Shown here: one piece after another, positions 7,501 to 15,195 of the stretch
Layout of the letters: the number at the start of each line of letters is the position of its first letter
How positions within the stretch are numbered: the stretch's first letter is position 1
Assembly (NCBI GenBank): GCA_030597245.1
Contig: JAUVSF010000005.1
Location: 1 to 32,554, forward strand
DNA length: 32,554 nt
Reading direction: 5' to 3'
DNA from: Acidobacteriota bacterium
GTDB lineage: Bacteria > Acidobacteriota > UBA6911 > RPQK01 > JAPXNP01
The notes under the pieces: generated by a model
What the model saw: only the letters and a program-made list of their open reading frames with translations
Told to the model about the DNA's origin: nothing
Database searches by the model: none
Made by a program: the position numbers and the translations under genes

Positions 7501-8562
7501 TCAGGATGCCAAGACTCGCTGGAAAAAGGTGATCCAGTTACCGTGGAAGATCATCCTGATCTCTTCTTCAGAATAACCACGGCGCTCCAAGATCGGCTCC
7601 AGCTTCTGAAGATCAGCTATTGTATCGAGATCTTCGGGCGTCTGCTCAGTGCCAAAGCCCCCATCGAGATCTGAACCGATTCCCACGTGGGAACAGTCTC
7701 CAGCCATCTGACAGATGTAGTCGATGTGGTCAACGACTGTTTCGAGGCGGGTATCTTGAGGTGTAGACTTTCCCCTGACCCAGTTTGGCGTAAGCATCCA
7801 GGCGTCGAGTGCCACTCCGATCACGGCCTCTCGTTCAAGCAGTATCCGCATCTGCTCATCGCTCAGTTGCCGCTGCCCAGGCACCAGGGTACGGGAGTTG
7901 TGATGGCTGGCCAGGATTGGCCCTTCAAATCGATCGGCCGCCTCGAGGTACGCGATATCAGCGAGGTGTGTCATATCAAGAATGAAACCCACCTGCTCCA
8001 TCGAACGAAGCAGCTGAAATCCCTCCGGGGTGAAGCCTCCTTCGGTGCCGGTGCCGTGTACGTACTGGTTTATACCGAAATGAGCTGGACCGATAATCCG
8101 GAGTCCGGCTTCCCACCACTCCGGCAACTGGTTCGGGCTCTCGATCGAGTCGGCGCCTTCCATGCTAAGAAGGAATCCAAGGGAAGCCGCTGGTGCGTTT
8201 TCATGCCAGTTGGAGAGATGATCGGTAAGGTCGTTTGAGTTGCGAATCCAGACTAAGTCGCCTCGTTGACACATCCGGCGGTAGCACTCCAGTTGATCCT
8301 GGCCGGCCCGATAGGCGGCATTCCTCTCCTGATAGGGCAGAAAGGGTGGATTTCCTTCCACAACCCGTTTTGCCAGCAGTGTGGCAATTGCCAGGCCAAC
8401 TTCAGCCTTCCTCATTTCCGGTATCGAAACCGTATTTCTGCCACGACCAGTCTGTTCCATCCCCTCCTCAGATTTTCGAATCTCATGGATTTCAAGAGAA
8501 AGATTTCGGCCCCAGTCAATGACGTTCCAAGCCAGATCAAGATGTGAGTCGAAGATAAGCAT
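7501..8562 (-). CDS. Membrane dipeptidase-like hydrolase (peptidase M19)
   Basis: M19 enzymes are TIM-barrel dizinc dipeptidases related to renal dipeptidase; bacterial members often cleave D-amino-acid-containing dipeptides. Metal ligands are visible in order: H7 and D9 in FDSHLD, the bridging E135 in LLSMEGAD, H199 in DMTHLA, H220/H221 in ILASHHNSR, and D298 in GIGSDLDGG. The frame continues upstream to 8802, but the first 80 codons are repeat-derived junk. ATG at 8562 gives MLIFDSHLD, exactly where family members start, and a 353-residue protein. No ribosome-binding site precedes this ATG, and no signal peptide is seen, so it is probably cytoplasmic. It converges on the symporter gene, with a palindrome between them. 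Confidence 0.9.
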   Translation of the reverse strand: MLIFDSHLDLAWNVIDWGRNLSLEIHEIRKSEEGMEQTGRGRNTVSIPEMRKAEVGLAIATLLAKRVVEGNPPFLPYQERNAAYRAGQDQLECYRRMCQRGDLVWIRNSNDLTDHLSNWHENAPAASLGFLLSMEGADSIESPNQLPEWWEAGLRIIGPAHFGINQYVHGTGTEGGFTPEGFQLLRSMEQVGFILDMTHLADIAYLEAADRFEGPILASHHNSRTLVPGQRQLSDEQMRILLEREAVIGVALDAWMLTPNWVRGKSTPQDTRLETVVDHIDYICQMAGDCSHVGIGSDLDGGFGTEQTPEDLDTIADLQKLEPILERRGYSEEEIRMIFHGNWITFFQRVLAS

Positions 8563-8605
8563 ATGAAGTGACAATCTAACAGAAATCGAAGCTTGCTGGG
8601 AACTG

Positions 8606-8640
8606 GGTAGTCGGTAATCGGTAATCGGTGATCGGTCATC
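8606..8640. repeat. Heptanucleotide array, GGTNATC x 5
   Basis: Units in register are GGTAGTC, GGTAATC, GGTAATC, GGTGATC and GGTCATC, followed by AGGGTG. The same unit recurs at 32518-32552, and its final two units plus AGGGTG recur at 1038-1060. Confidence 0.9.
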
Positions 8641-8807
8641 AGGGTGAAACCGGGGACATGGCTTGAACCTTGGAGCTTGGTATCTTAAATCGTGCTCGGC
8701 CTGCCGCGCCGTAGCTCGAAGAGCGAAGGGGGGTGCTCGTAATCGTAATCGTGATCCGCGTGTCCTCCGTAGCTTTAAGGTCTGTTGCCAAAATAGGTAC
8801 ACAGGCG

Positions 8808-8977
8808 AAGCTCGAAGCTCGAAGATCGAAACAAGCTAGAGATTCGAAAGTCGAAGGTCCAAACACGCCGAAGTGTCTGATTTCCAGTCACTTACAGACA
8901 GTATCCTGTTTCAGTCCTCAAATATTCGAGCTTGAGAGTTGTTTCGTGCTTCGGAGTTCGAACTTCGAACTTCCGCT
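8808..8977. repeat. Dispersed ~165-bp inverted-arm element, copy 2
   Basis: The left arm has GAAGCTC, GAAGCTC and GAAGATC in 7-nt register (8807-8827), then GAAACAAG. The right arm has TTCGGAG, TTCGAAC, TTCGAAC and TTCCGCT (8950-8977). The arms are mutually reverse-complementary in consensus. The core shares AAACACG..GAAGTG, CCTGTTTCAGTC and GAGCTTGAGA with copy 1 at 1108-1271. Neither copy encodes a plausible protein. Confidence 0.8.
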
Positions 8978-9001
8978 TTTTCGATTTGAGCAACACGCCC
9001 T

Positions 9002-9086
9002 GGGAACTGGGAGCTGGGAAATTGGGAGTTGGAAATTGGGAATTGGAAATTGAGAGTTGGGAGTTGGGTATTGGGAGTTGGGTATT
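9002..9086. repeat. Degenerate heptanucleotide array, GGGARTT x 12
   Basis: Twelve units follow one another: GGGAACT, GGGAGCT, one 8-nt unit GGGAAATT, then GGGAGTT, GGAAATT, GGGAATT, GGAAATT, GAGAGTT, GGGAGTT, GGGTATT, GGGAGTT, GGGTATT. The phase is kept although most units carry one or two changes. It ends about 60 bp before the start of the PLP-enzyme gene. Confidence 0.92.
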
Positions 9087-9147
9087 GTCCCCTTTGTCCC
9101 CTTTGCCGTTCGGAACCGAATCATGAAGGTGTTATGGTAAATGGATC

Positions 9148-10197
9148 ATGATTGCTTCAGAGATTGAAACCCCTGCCGCTGTAGTTGACCTTGCCCGTTT
9201 GGAAGCCAACATCGTGCGATTTCAGAAGTACCTTGACAAGCACGGAATCGTGAATCGTCCGCACATTAAAACGCACAAGATTCCAGAAATAGCCCATATG
9301 CAGTTGACTCAGGGGGCGGCGGGCATTACTTGTCAGAAACTTGGGGAAGCCGAGGTAATGGTCCAGGCAGGAATACGAGATATCCTGGTCCCTTACAACA
9401 TTCTGGGCGTTCAGAAGCTGAATCGCTTGATTCGGCTGGCAAAAAGAGCCCTAATCAGTGTGACAGCCGATTCGAGTGTTACGGTATTGGGGCTATCGGC
9501 TGCCGCTCACGAAAACGGTGTACATATCCCTGTATTGGTTGAATTCGACACTGGCCTGAAGAGATGTGGGGTCGAGACACCTCAGCTCGCAGCGGAACTC
9601 GCCACTTTAGTTGAATCATCTCCCGGCCTGCAGTTTGCCGGTTTGATGACCTACCCGATGAACGAAAACACGGGTCCTTTTGTCGAGGAAGTAAGAAAGC
9701 TGGTTGAGCCGAAGGGGATGGAGGTTGCATGCGTTAGTGTCGGAGGTACCCACTGCATGTGGGAAGCTCACCAGCATCGAGAGGTCACCGAATACCGGGC
9801 AGGCATGTATGTCTACGGCGACCGCTACACCCTTGAGAGTGGAGCGATGACACTGGAGCAATGTTCTTTCTCCATCAGGAGCACCGTGGTCAGTCGCCCA
9901 TCTCAGGAGCGAGGCATTCTGGATGCGGGTAGTAAGTCACTTTCCTCTGATTTGTTAGGTCTTGAAGGGCATGGCCTCATTCTCGAATACCCGGAGGCCC
10001 AGATTTACGGGCTCTCCGAGGAGCATGGGCACGTCGAGTTCTCTCGCTGTGATTCCAAGCCGGAGATTGGAGAAGTCGTCACTATTCTTCCTAATCACTG
10101 TTGTGTTGCCAACAACCTGTTCAACGAAGTGATCGGTGTCCGTGATGGACAGGTGGAAGTCGTCTGGCCGGTTCAGGCTCGCGGTGCTGTGCTGTAG
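9148..10197 (+). CDS. PLP enzyme of the D-threonine aldolase / D-serine dehydratase family
   Basis: The protein is a fold-type III PLP enzyme (alanine-racemase N-terminal barrel). The Schiff-base lysine lies in RPHIKTHK, most likely K41. FDTGLKRCG and [12 protein letters not shown] follow at the expected places of the barrel, and the C-terminal metal site PNHCCVANN gives H317 and C319, matching the His-x-Cys/Asp ligand pair of D-threonine aldolases and eukaryotic-type D-serine dehydratases. Likely reactions are retro-aldol cleavage of D-threonine-like beta-hydroxy amino acids or dehydration of D-serine; the sequence alone does not separate these. The length of 349 residues is normal. ATG 9148 has only a weak upstream purine stretch. 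Its neighbour on the other strand, the M19 dipeptidase, could release D-amino acids, which would fit. Confidence 0.85.
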   Translation: MIASEIETPAAVVDLARLEANIVRFQKYLDKHGIVNRPHIKTHKIPEIAHMQLTQGAAGITCQKLGEAEVMVQAGIRDILVPYNILGVQKLNRLIRLAKRALISVTADSSVTVLGLSAAAHENGVHIPVLVEFDTGLKRCGVETPQLAAELATLVESSPGLQFAGLMTYPMNENTGPFVEEVRKLVEPKGMEVACVSVGGTHCMWEAHQHREVTEYRAGMYVYGDRYTLESGAMTLEQCSFSIRSTVVSRPSQERGILDAGSKSLSSDLLGLEGHGLILEYPEAQIYGLSEEHGHVEFSRCDSKPEIGEVVTILPNHCCVANNLFNEVIGVRDGQVEVVWPVQARGAVL

Positions 10198-10203
10198 AAA
10201 CTC

Positions 10204-10280
10204 ACCACCAAGGACAACAGGGACACCAAGGTAGACCCATTCATCTTCGTGTTTCTTGGTGCTCTTGGCGTCTTGGTGGT
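10204..10280. repeat. Complete 9-nt-phased palindrome between convergent genes
   Basis: The left arm (10204-10230) starts ACCACCAAGGACAACAGGG and ends CACCAAG. The reverse complement of the right arm (10255-10280) reads ACCACCAAG, ACGCCAAGA, GCACCAAG, so both arms share the 9-nt phase. The stem is imperfect and the loop about 24 nt. It sits six bases after the PLP-enzyme stop and 18 bases before the end of the converging PHP gene, a natural terminator position. Confidence 0.82.
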
Positions 10281-10298
10281 AAATCCTCCAGCCTCGGT

Positions 10299-11450
10299 TC
10301 ACTCCTCCTCTGGAACGAAAGTAACCTCGATTTCGAACTCTGATTTGAGGCCAATATCCGGCCCCACTAGAAGGTTCCGAACTGTGAACGGAACGGTGAT
10401 CTTCTTGGTACCTGACCGATCTTCCGAAGTGCCTTCTAACTCCAGGAGTACTGTCCTGTTCGCTTGAAGGGCCAGGCCTTCATCAGGCAGCTCGACCTCC
10501 ACGATCTGATCGTCAAATTCGAGCTCGTACTCGATGTCCGAATAGTTGCGGATCTGTACGTAGGCTCGTCCGTCCCCCTTAATTGTTACAGCAGGATTCT
10601 CGATGTGGATTGAGCGCGTGAAGATTGGCTGCAGGTAAGTCTCCTCGCCGATCAGAAGGGCCCCCGAGTAGACGGCGGTCCGGTGTGCAAAGAGAGCTTC
10701 CTTGATTGACTCGATACTTCGATCCCGAGCGAAGACAAGAGTCATTGGGCGGTGATCTCCCTGGCGGACGTGATAATCCAGATTCAGCGGATTATGGATA
10801 TCCGAGTTGCTCAGCATCGTCAGCTCCTTTTCGATGCACCAGCGGTGTGCCTCAGGATAGTACTGTCGCTCGTTGACGACCTCAATGCCGTGCAGCATCC
10901 CCTGTTCCAGCAGCTGCGAGTGCTCGGGATACCATCTGGCGACCTTGTCCGGCTGCTGTCCTTCCCATCCGGGATGGTTCCAGAAGATGAAAGCACCTTG
11001 ATCGTGGGCTGCTTTCAAAGCATCAGGCCATTCTTCCGTATCCAGGGGGATGGAAGAGTTGAGAAAGATTGCATTCAAATGTCCTGGCGGCATATCGCGG
11101 GTCACTTCTGATCCGCGAATGACGATGATGTCAAGAAGGTCTCCGCGCGGCTTGGCGATCTCGAACGATCTGTCGTGGTTAGTCGGTAAATCTTTCTTGT
11201 GCGGCTGGTATTCGATGTGGTCGGTGATAGCGATGACATCCAGGCCTTCGCGCCAAGCCTCTTCGGGTCTGATATCCGGCCATACAGATCCGTCTGAAAA
11301 AACAGTATGGATATGCAGGTCACATTTCAGCGTCTTATAGCCTGGAATATCGGGGATCTTGAGCGGAATTCGGGTCCTCGTGCGATTCTGCGCCAGGGCG
11401 GGTAACAGGAATAACAGCGACAAGAACAGGGCTACGTATCTTTTTTTCAT
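10299..11450 (-). CDS. Secreted PHP-domain phosphoesterase with C-terminal beta domain
   Basis: PHP proteins use a trinuclear metal centre to hydrolyse phosphoesters. Metal ligands visible: H46 and H48 in CDLHIHTVFSDG, D77/H78 in AITDHIEY, E115 in RGSEV, H124, H159 in FWNHPGW, and D217/H219 in SNSDIH. Residues 1-20 form a signal peptide ending PALAQ, so the protein is exported. Residues about 285-383 look like an all-beta, immunoglobulin-like domain. This architecture is common as 'Sb-PDE family' or plain PHP-domain proteins in Acidobacteriota and Bacteroidota. Substrate is unknown. ATG 11450 is preceded by GGAGGA at ideal spacing; the longer frame to 11492 is rejected for that reason. It diverges from the secreted protein at 11709. 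Confidence 0.88.
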   Translation of the reverse strand: MKKRYVALFLSLLFLLPALAQNRTRTRIPLKIPDIPGYKTLKCDLHIHTVFSDGSVWPDIRPEEAWREGLDVIAITDHIEYQPHKKDLPTNHDRSFEIAKPRGDLLDIIVIRGSEVTRDMPPGHLNAIFLNSSIPLDTEEWPDALKAAHDQGAFIFWNHPGWEGQQPDKVARWYPEHSQLLEQGMLHGIEVVNERQYYPEAHRWCIEKELTMLSNSDIHNPLNLDYHVRQGDHRPMTLVFARDRSIESIKEALFAHRTAVYSGALLIGEETYLQPIFTRSIHIENPAVTIKGDGRAYVQIRNYSDIEYELEFDDQIVEVELPDEGLALQANRTVLLELEGTSEDRSGTKKITVPFTVRNLLVGPDIGLKSEFEIEVTFVPEEE

Positions 11451-11708
11451 GCTTCCTCCGTTGTTCAGCTGGATTCTCCACAATTTGGACAAATCAGTTC
11501 AACTTCGCCTATTACCTGCTCGATTGTCAAGGCCCTTGCTTGTATTCAGGTTCAGTCTGAGCATCCCGCAACACGTGCTGGGATCGGGGTATTTCGAGTC
11601 GTTCAACTGATTTTGAACGCGCAGACACGCTTGCGTAGAGTCATTGTCGAAACTGGTATTGAAGTGTGGCGCTCGCATGGAGCTTTTCGATTCTGGAGGA
11701 GGGAAGAT

Positions 11709-12791
11709 ATGCGTAACTCCTTGTTCCACCTGATAATCCTTTTGAGTTCTGTCTCAGTATGGGCTGAGTCGGACCTCACGTTTCCTCAAATAGCTGTTGG
11801 CGAGTCGTTTGAGACGATTCTTCAGATCGCCAACGACGTGGCTTCTGATGACTCGGTCACCTTTGAAGTCTTCTCGGGCGATTTCGAAGGGCATGGCAAT
11901 GGCGAACCTTTTCCGGTGCAATTCGATGATGGCGAACCTACGGCGGTCCTGACAAGGCAGTTGAGCCCGTTTGAGGAAATAACCGTGCGAATCAGCTTGA
12001 CCGGATCGAAATTGAGAAACGGTTGGCTCCGGGTTCGCTCTGCAGCCACTGGCGGCAAAGTATCGGGGAGTCTCATTTTCAGGGTCAGGAGCGGCGAAAT
12101 GGTCTTTGATTCAGTGGGGGTCACGAATGCAAAGAGATATCGATTCGCCCAGATTCAGTTCGACGATCGAGAGCCAAACGTTGCCACGGGTGTGGCCTTT
12201 GTGAACCCTGATGATGCACCTGTTGAGGTCACGATCGACCTCTTCCGGGGGGAGTTGTTCCTGGAGCGCTTTCATATCGAGTTAGATGCCAACGAACATT
12301 TTGCTAAACTTTTTTCGGAGATCTTTCCCGCATTTGTTCACTCTAACGGGACATTACTTGTCGAGACTTCGGCCAGTCGAACGATCCCAATCCTGACCTT
12401 ACGCCTTGATGGTTCGCAGATGACCAGCTTGCCGGTGCGCCCTCTCGGGTTTTCCCTTCAATACGAGATACGGGATCAGACGGAGACCCTGCTTGAATCG
12501 GGGTTCTGGGTTCTTGACTCGGAAGGCCGCAACCTGATCGGTTTGGGTAGGAGGACGGGTGATTCTCAGAGCGAAGAATTCGGCCTCATTGGAAGTTGGG
12601 TCGGCAGCAGCTTTCAATGTGTTCAGCGTACGACTTCTCTCAACGGTTCCAGTGGAGTTCTCGTTTTCAATGGAACTAGTGTTGGGTTTGAGAAAACGGA
12701 AGGAGAGCCCATTACAGGGAAGGTGACAGAAATCGGTTCTGATGGAGACGTGATTTCAGTGAATGATTTCGTAGCGTTTGCCAAGTACTAA
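11709..12791 (+). CDS. Secreted two-module beta-rich protein
   Basis: Residues 1-19 are a signal peptide (MRNSLFHLIILLSSVSVWA). The mature part contains two tandem modules of roughly 110 residues: module 1 (about 24-130) begins LTFPQIAVGESFETILQIAN and ends in GSLIFRVRSG; module 2 (about 140-245) begins RFAQIQFDDREPNVATGVAF and ends PILTLRLDG. Each has the pattern of an aromatic-rich strand, a VNP-like turn, a hydrophobic end strand and a small-residue loop. Similar duplicated modules occur in many secreted Acidobacteriota proteins of unknown role, probably in surface binding. The C-terminal ~110 residues are a different, unrecognised beta region. ATG 11709 follows GGAGGAGGG. The next gene starts 10 nt after the stop, so the two probably work together. 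Confidence 0.72.
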   Translation: MRNSLFHLIILLSSVSVWAESDLTFPQIAVGESFETILQIANDVASDDSVTFEVFSGDFEGHGNGEPFPVQFDDGEPTAVLTRQLSPFEEITVRISLTGSKLRNGWLRVRSAATGGKVSGSLIFRVRSGEMVFDSVGVTNAKRYRFAQIQFDDREPNVATGVAFVNPDDAPVEVTIDLFRGELFLERFHIELDANEHFAKLFSEIFPAFVHSNGTLLVETSASRTIPILTLRLDGSQMTSLPVRPLGFSLQYEIRDQTETLLESGFWVLDSEGRNLIGLGRRTGDSQSEEFGLIGSWVGSSFQCVQRTTSLNGSSGVLVFNGTSVGFEKTEGEPITGKVTEIGSDGDVISVNDFVAFAKY

Positions 12792-12801
12792 GGACGAAGC
12801 A

Positions 12802-14631
12802 ATGAACGAAACCGCGATCAGATTCCAGCGATCCGACTTGGGTTGCCGACGGGTGTTGACGGGGAAAGTCTTGAGCTTCCTCACCATGGTGCTCATGGTG
12901 GGGGGCAACGCCAATTCTGCTTTAGGCGGGGTCCATCAGTTGTGGGCTGTGGGGGATGGACAGAAGATTGATCGCCTGGAGCTGAACAGCCCATTCAAGA
13001 ACTCGAATTCAGTCTGGGACGGTGAAACAATCAGCATCTTTGCCGCACGCAATGAGATCGTCGCCTTCCAGCTGATTGTGGAGTCTGACGAGGAGGGTAT
13101 TGAGTCCGTGGACGTGTCCTTGCCTGAATTGCGGCACGAGGTATCTGGATCGAAAATCATCTACTCATCTCCGAACCCGGACCCCACGGATTACAGGAAT
13201 CAGTCGATTCAGTTGTTTTCCGTGAACTACATGCAGGTAACGAAGCCTACAAAGGCAAGTTGGATTTATCGAAGCGGCCCCAGTGCGCCTGCCGATCCAA
13301 CCGGCTGGAAACCTGTGCAACTGGTTCCGGAGAATGCGAAGGCCGGCAAGGGCGGTTTTCCCCCGTCCGTTGAGCCATCGAGCAATCAAGCGATTTGGAT
13401 TGAGGTGTACACGGGACGAGACCGGCCGCCAGGTATCTATCGGGGATCTTTGCAGGTCACAGCAGACGGCCAGGAGTCTGTTCTTCCCTTAGAGCTTCGG
13501 CTTTTCAATTTCAACTTGTCCGATAGGAACACGATGCATGCCATGGTTTATTTCGAGGGCAGCCAACCCGTTCTCTACCAGGGCCATCGGCTGGACACCG
13601 AATACCATCGGTTTGCCCATCGCAATCGGATCGAGTTGGTGCACGCCTATAGTATTGAATCCGCAACGGAGAACCAGCAGCGATTTCTGGGTGGTGATTT
13701 CACCGGCGAACAGAGTTATGCAGGTCCGGGCGAGGGTGTGGGCAACATCATCATACCGGATACCTTCTACGGTCCAGGGTCAGATTATGATGACCGGGAC
13801 AGTGCGTGGCGGACGTCGGACGAATGGATCAACTTTCTGGACGCAAACCTTCATGAGTATTTGACGTTCGTATATATGCCCGATGAGCCGGACTCCTCCC
13901 AATTCAATCGGATTCGCAATATTGCTGACAACATCCACTCCAATCCGGGTCCCGGACGAAAACTCCCCATCTTTGTGACACTTGCTTATACCGCGGCATT
14001 GGACACTAGAATAGATTACTGGTGCACGGGTCCCCAGGGCTATGACATCGATCGAGCACTCAAAGAGCGGGAGAAAGGGCATGAGTACTGGATCTATAAT
14101 GGGGGCCGTCCATTTGCCGGCGCTGTTGTGATCGATGCTCCGGCCACCGACTCTCGCGCCATCATCTGGGCCTGCTTCAAGCATGGGATTGATTTGTATT
14201 TCTACTGGCATTCAGTTCACTGGCGTCATAATCATCAGATGAAACCGGGTGCTCCACGGAACCAGGACGTCTGGGGCAATCCAATCACCTTCGATACCGG
14301 TGGATCTTATGCCAATGGTGATGGAGTCCTTATCTACCCGGGAGAAGAAGTTCTTCACCCGGAACATGACCGGGGAATCCCGGGTCCCATCTCAACGATT
14401 CGATTGGCCAATTTCCGACGAGGATTGCAGGACCATCAGTATCTGGTGATGGCTAGCCGTCTTGGACTGAAGAAGTTGACTGAAGAAGCTCTCCAGGAAG
14501 TCGTCCCACGCGTCTTTTCAGACACGGGAGAGAACATTGGCTTTGCGGAACTCGAGGAGACCTTCGAAAGCGCCCGGTTTCGCCTCGGACTTGCCATTGA
14601 GGAGGCGCGTCAACTCAGAAGACGACGCTAG
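12802..14631 (+). CDS. Secreted DUF4091 / GH123-like glycoside hydrolase
   Basis: The C-terminal half matches DUF4091, the barrel domain shared with GH123 N-acetyl-beta-galactosaminidases. Visible landmarks: YMPDEPD with the adjacent Asp-Glu pair (D361, E362) that serves as catalytic pair in GH123, IDYWCTGP, EYWIYNGGRPF, VVIDAPATDSRAI, DLYFYWHSVHW, GDGVLIYPGEE and SIRLA-like STIRLANFRRGLQDHQYL. Residues about 45-240 form the N-terminal beta domain that normally precedes the barrel. An N-terminal hydrophobic segment (about 23-42) preceded by basic residues looks like a signal peptide. Start ATG 12802 has AAGGA eight bases upstream and gives 609 residues. It is 10 nt behind a secreted partner gene. 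Substrate could be a hexosamine-containing glycan, but DUF4091 proteins are mostly uncharacterised. Confidence 0.82.
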   Translation: MNETAIRFQRSDLGCRRVLTGKVLSFLTMVLMVGGNANSALGGVHQLWAVGDGQKIDRLELNSPFKNSNSVWDGETISIFAARNEIVAFQLIVESDEEGIESVDVSLPELRHEVSGSKIIYSSPNPDPTDYRNQSIQLFSVNYMQVTKPTKASWIYRSGPSAPADPTGWKPVQLVPENAKAGKGGFPPSVEPSSNQAIWIEVYTGRDRPPGIYRGSLQVTADGQESVLPLELRLFNFNLSDRNTMHAMVYFEGSQPVLYQGHRLDTEYHRFAHRNRIELVHAYSIESATENQQRFLGGDFTGEQSYAGPGEGVGNIIIPDTFYGPGSDYDDRDSAWRTSDEWINFLDANLHEYLTFVYMPDEPDSSQFNRIRNIADNIHSNPGPGRKLPIFVTLAYTAALDTRIDYWCTGPQGYDIDRALKEREKGHEYWIYNGGRPFAGAVVIDAPATDSRAIIWACFKHGIDLYFYWHSVHWRHNHQMKPGAPRNQDVWGNPITFDTGGSYANGDGVLIYPGEEVLHPEHDRGIPGPISTIRLANFRRGLQDHQYLVMASRLGLKKLTEEALQEVVPRVFSDTGENIGFAELEETFESARFRLGLAIEEARQLRRRR

Positions 14632-14703
14632 GGAGTCGTGAGCGGACAGATCGTTGCGATCGCGTTAGCCCCTGGTTCGAGTCGACAAGCAACATCTTTG
14701 TCC

Positions 14704-15195
14704 CTACAAGTCATAGAACTGCGTATCAACGCCCTTCAACATCTTGGTGACGTAGACGATCTGGCCCGTATGATAACTGAAGTGTTCGACCACATGAATG
14801 ATGGCTTGGACCAGCGTCACTTCATAGGCTTGGATCTTCCTCTTGGCAAGAAGGGTTGTCCGATCCATTTTCCTCAATACGTCGATGGCCTCGGCGACGG
14901 TATTCTCGAGTTTCTCGATCAATTCCTGGGCCGGCATCGGGCCTTGCTCCAAGAACTCCTGAGCTCGTTGGCGCTGGTCTGGGGCCTCGCCGACGCCCGA
15001 AACAATCCACTGCCGAACATTCCCGTTCAGATGAAGCACCATGTTACCGACGCTGTTGCTTTGCGGATTGGGTCGCCACCACAATTCATCTTCGGAAAGG
15101 AGAGCGATGGCCGCCCGTAGCTTGGGAAGGAAGTCCTCAGCGAGGAATCGTTCGGACTGTCGAACGAACTCCTTGCTAAGAGTCATCTCTCTCAT
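14704..15195 (-). CDS. DinB-like four-helix metalloprotein (DUF1572 type)
   Basis: The protein of about 163 residues has the DinB/YfiT-like four-helix bundle pattern. The stretch DELWWRPNPQSNSVGNMVLH followed by LNGNVRQW is the conserved core of the DUF1572 branch, and HVVEHFSYHTGQI in the last helix supplies the remaining histidines of the usual three-His metal site. Members are thought to be thiol-dependent transferases or stress proteins, but this branch has no established reaction. Several in-frame ATGs are possible (15204, 15195, 15186). I chose 15195 because AGAGGA lies nine bases upstream. This start lies inside the end of the M28 peptidase gene, giving a 20-nt overlap and probable coupled translation. 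Confidence 0.8.
   Translation of the reverse strand: MREMTLSKEFVRQSERFLAEDFLPKLRAAIALLSEDELWWRPNPQSNSVGNMVLHLNGNVRQWIVSGVGEAPDQRQRAQEFLEQGPMPAQELIEKLENTVAEAIDVLRKMDRTTLLAKRKIQAYEVTLVQAIIHVVEHFSYHTGQIVYVTKMLKGVDTQFYDL

Larger units (their letters stand above)
8563..9147. other. Gene-free divergent spacer packed with heptad repeats
   Basis: This spacer separates the divergent M19 and PLP-enzyme genes, so it must contain both promoters, although I cannot point to convincing -35/-10 boxes. It holds a GGTNATC array (8606-8640), a short CGTAATC-like stretch (about 8735-8752), copy 2 of the ~165-bp element (8808-8977) and a 12-unit GGGARTT array (9002-9086), followed by two CCCCTTTGT-like repeats. 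A minus-strand open frame through 8563-8802 is an artefact of these repeats. Confidence 0.8.

Noticed and set aside
8563-8802. 80-residue N-terminal extension of the M19 dipeptidase
   Set aside because: The extension is coded by repeat DNA; the family starts at MLIFDSHLD, matching ATG 8562.
8606-9086. CRISPR array
   Set aside because: Units are 7 nt with no spacers, and no cas gene is present.
11563-11584. Imperfect palindrome ATCCC...CACGTG...GGGAT as an operator
   Set aside because: The two halves differ in spacing by two bases around CACGTG, so symmetry is broken; it may be chance.
14670-14695. tRNA-like GGTTCGAGTC sequence
   Set aside because: The flanking five bases on each side are not complementary, and no acceptor or anticodon stem can be drawn around it.
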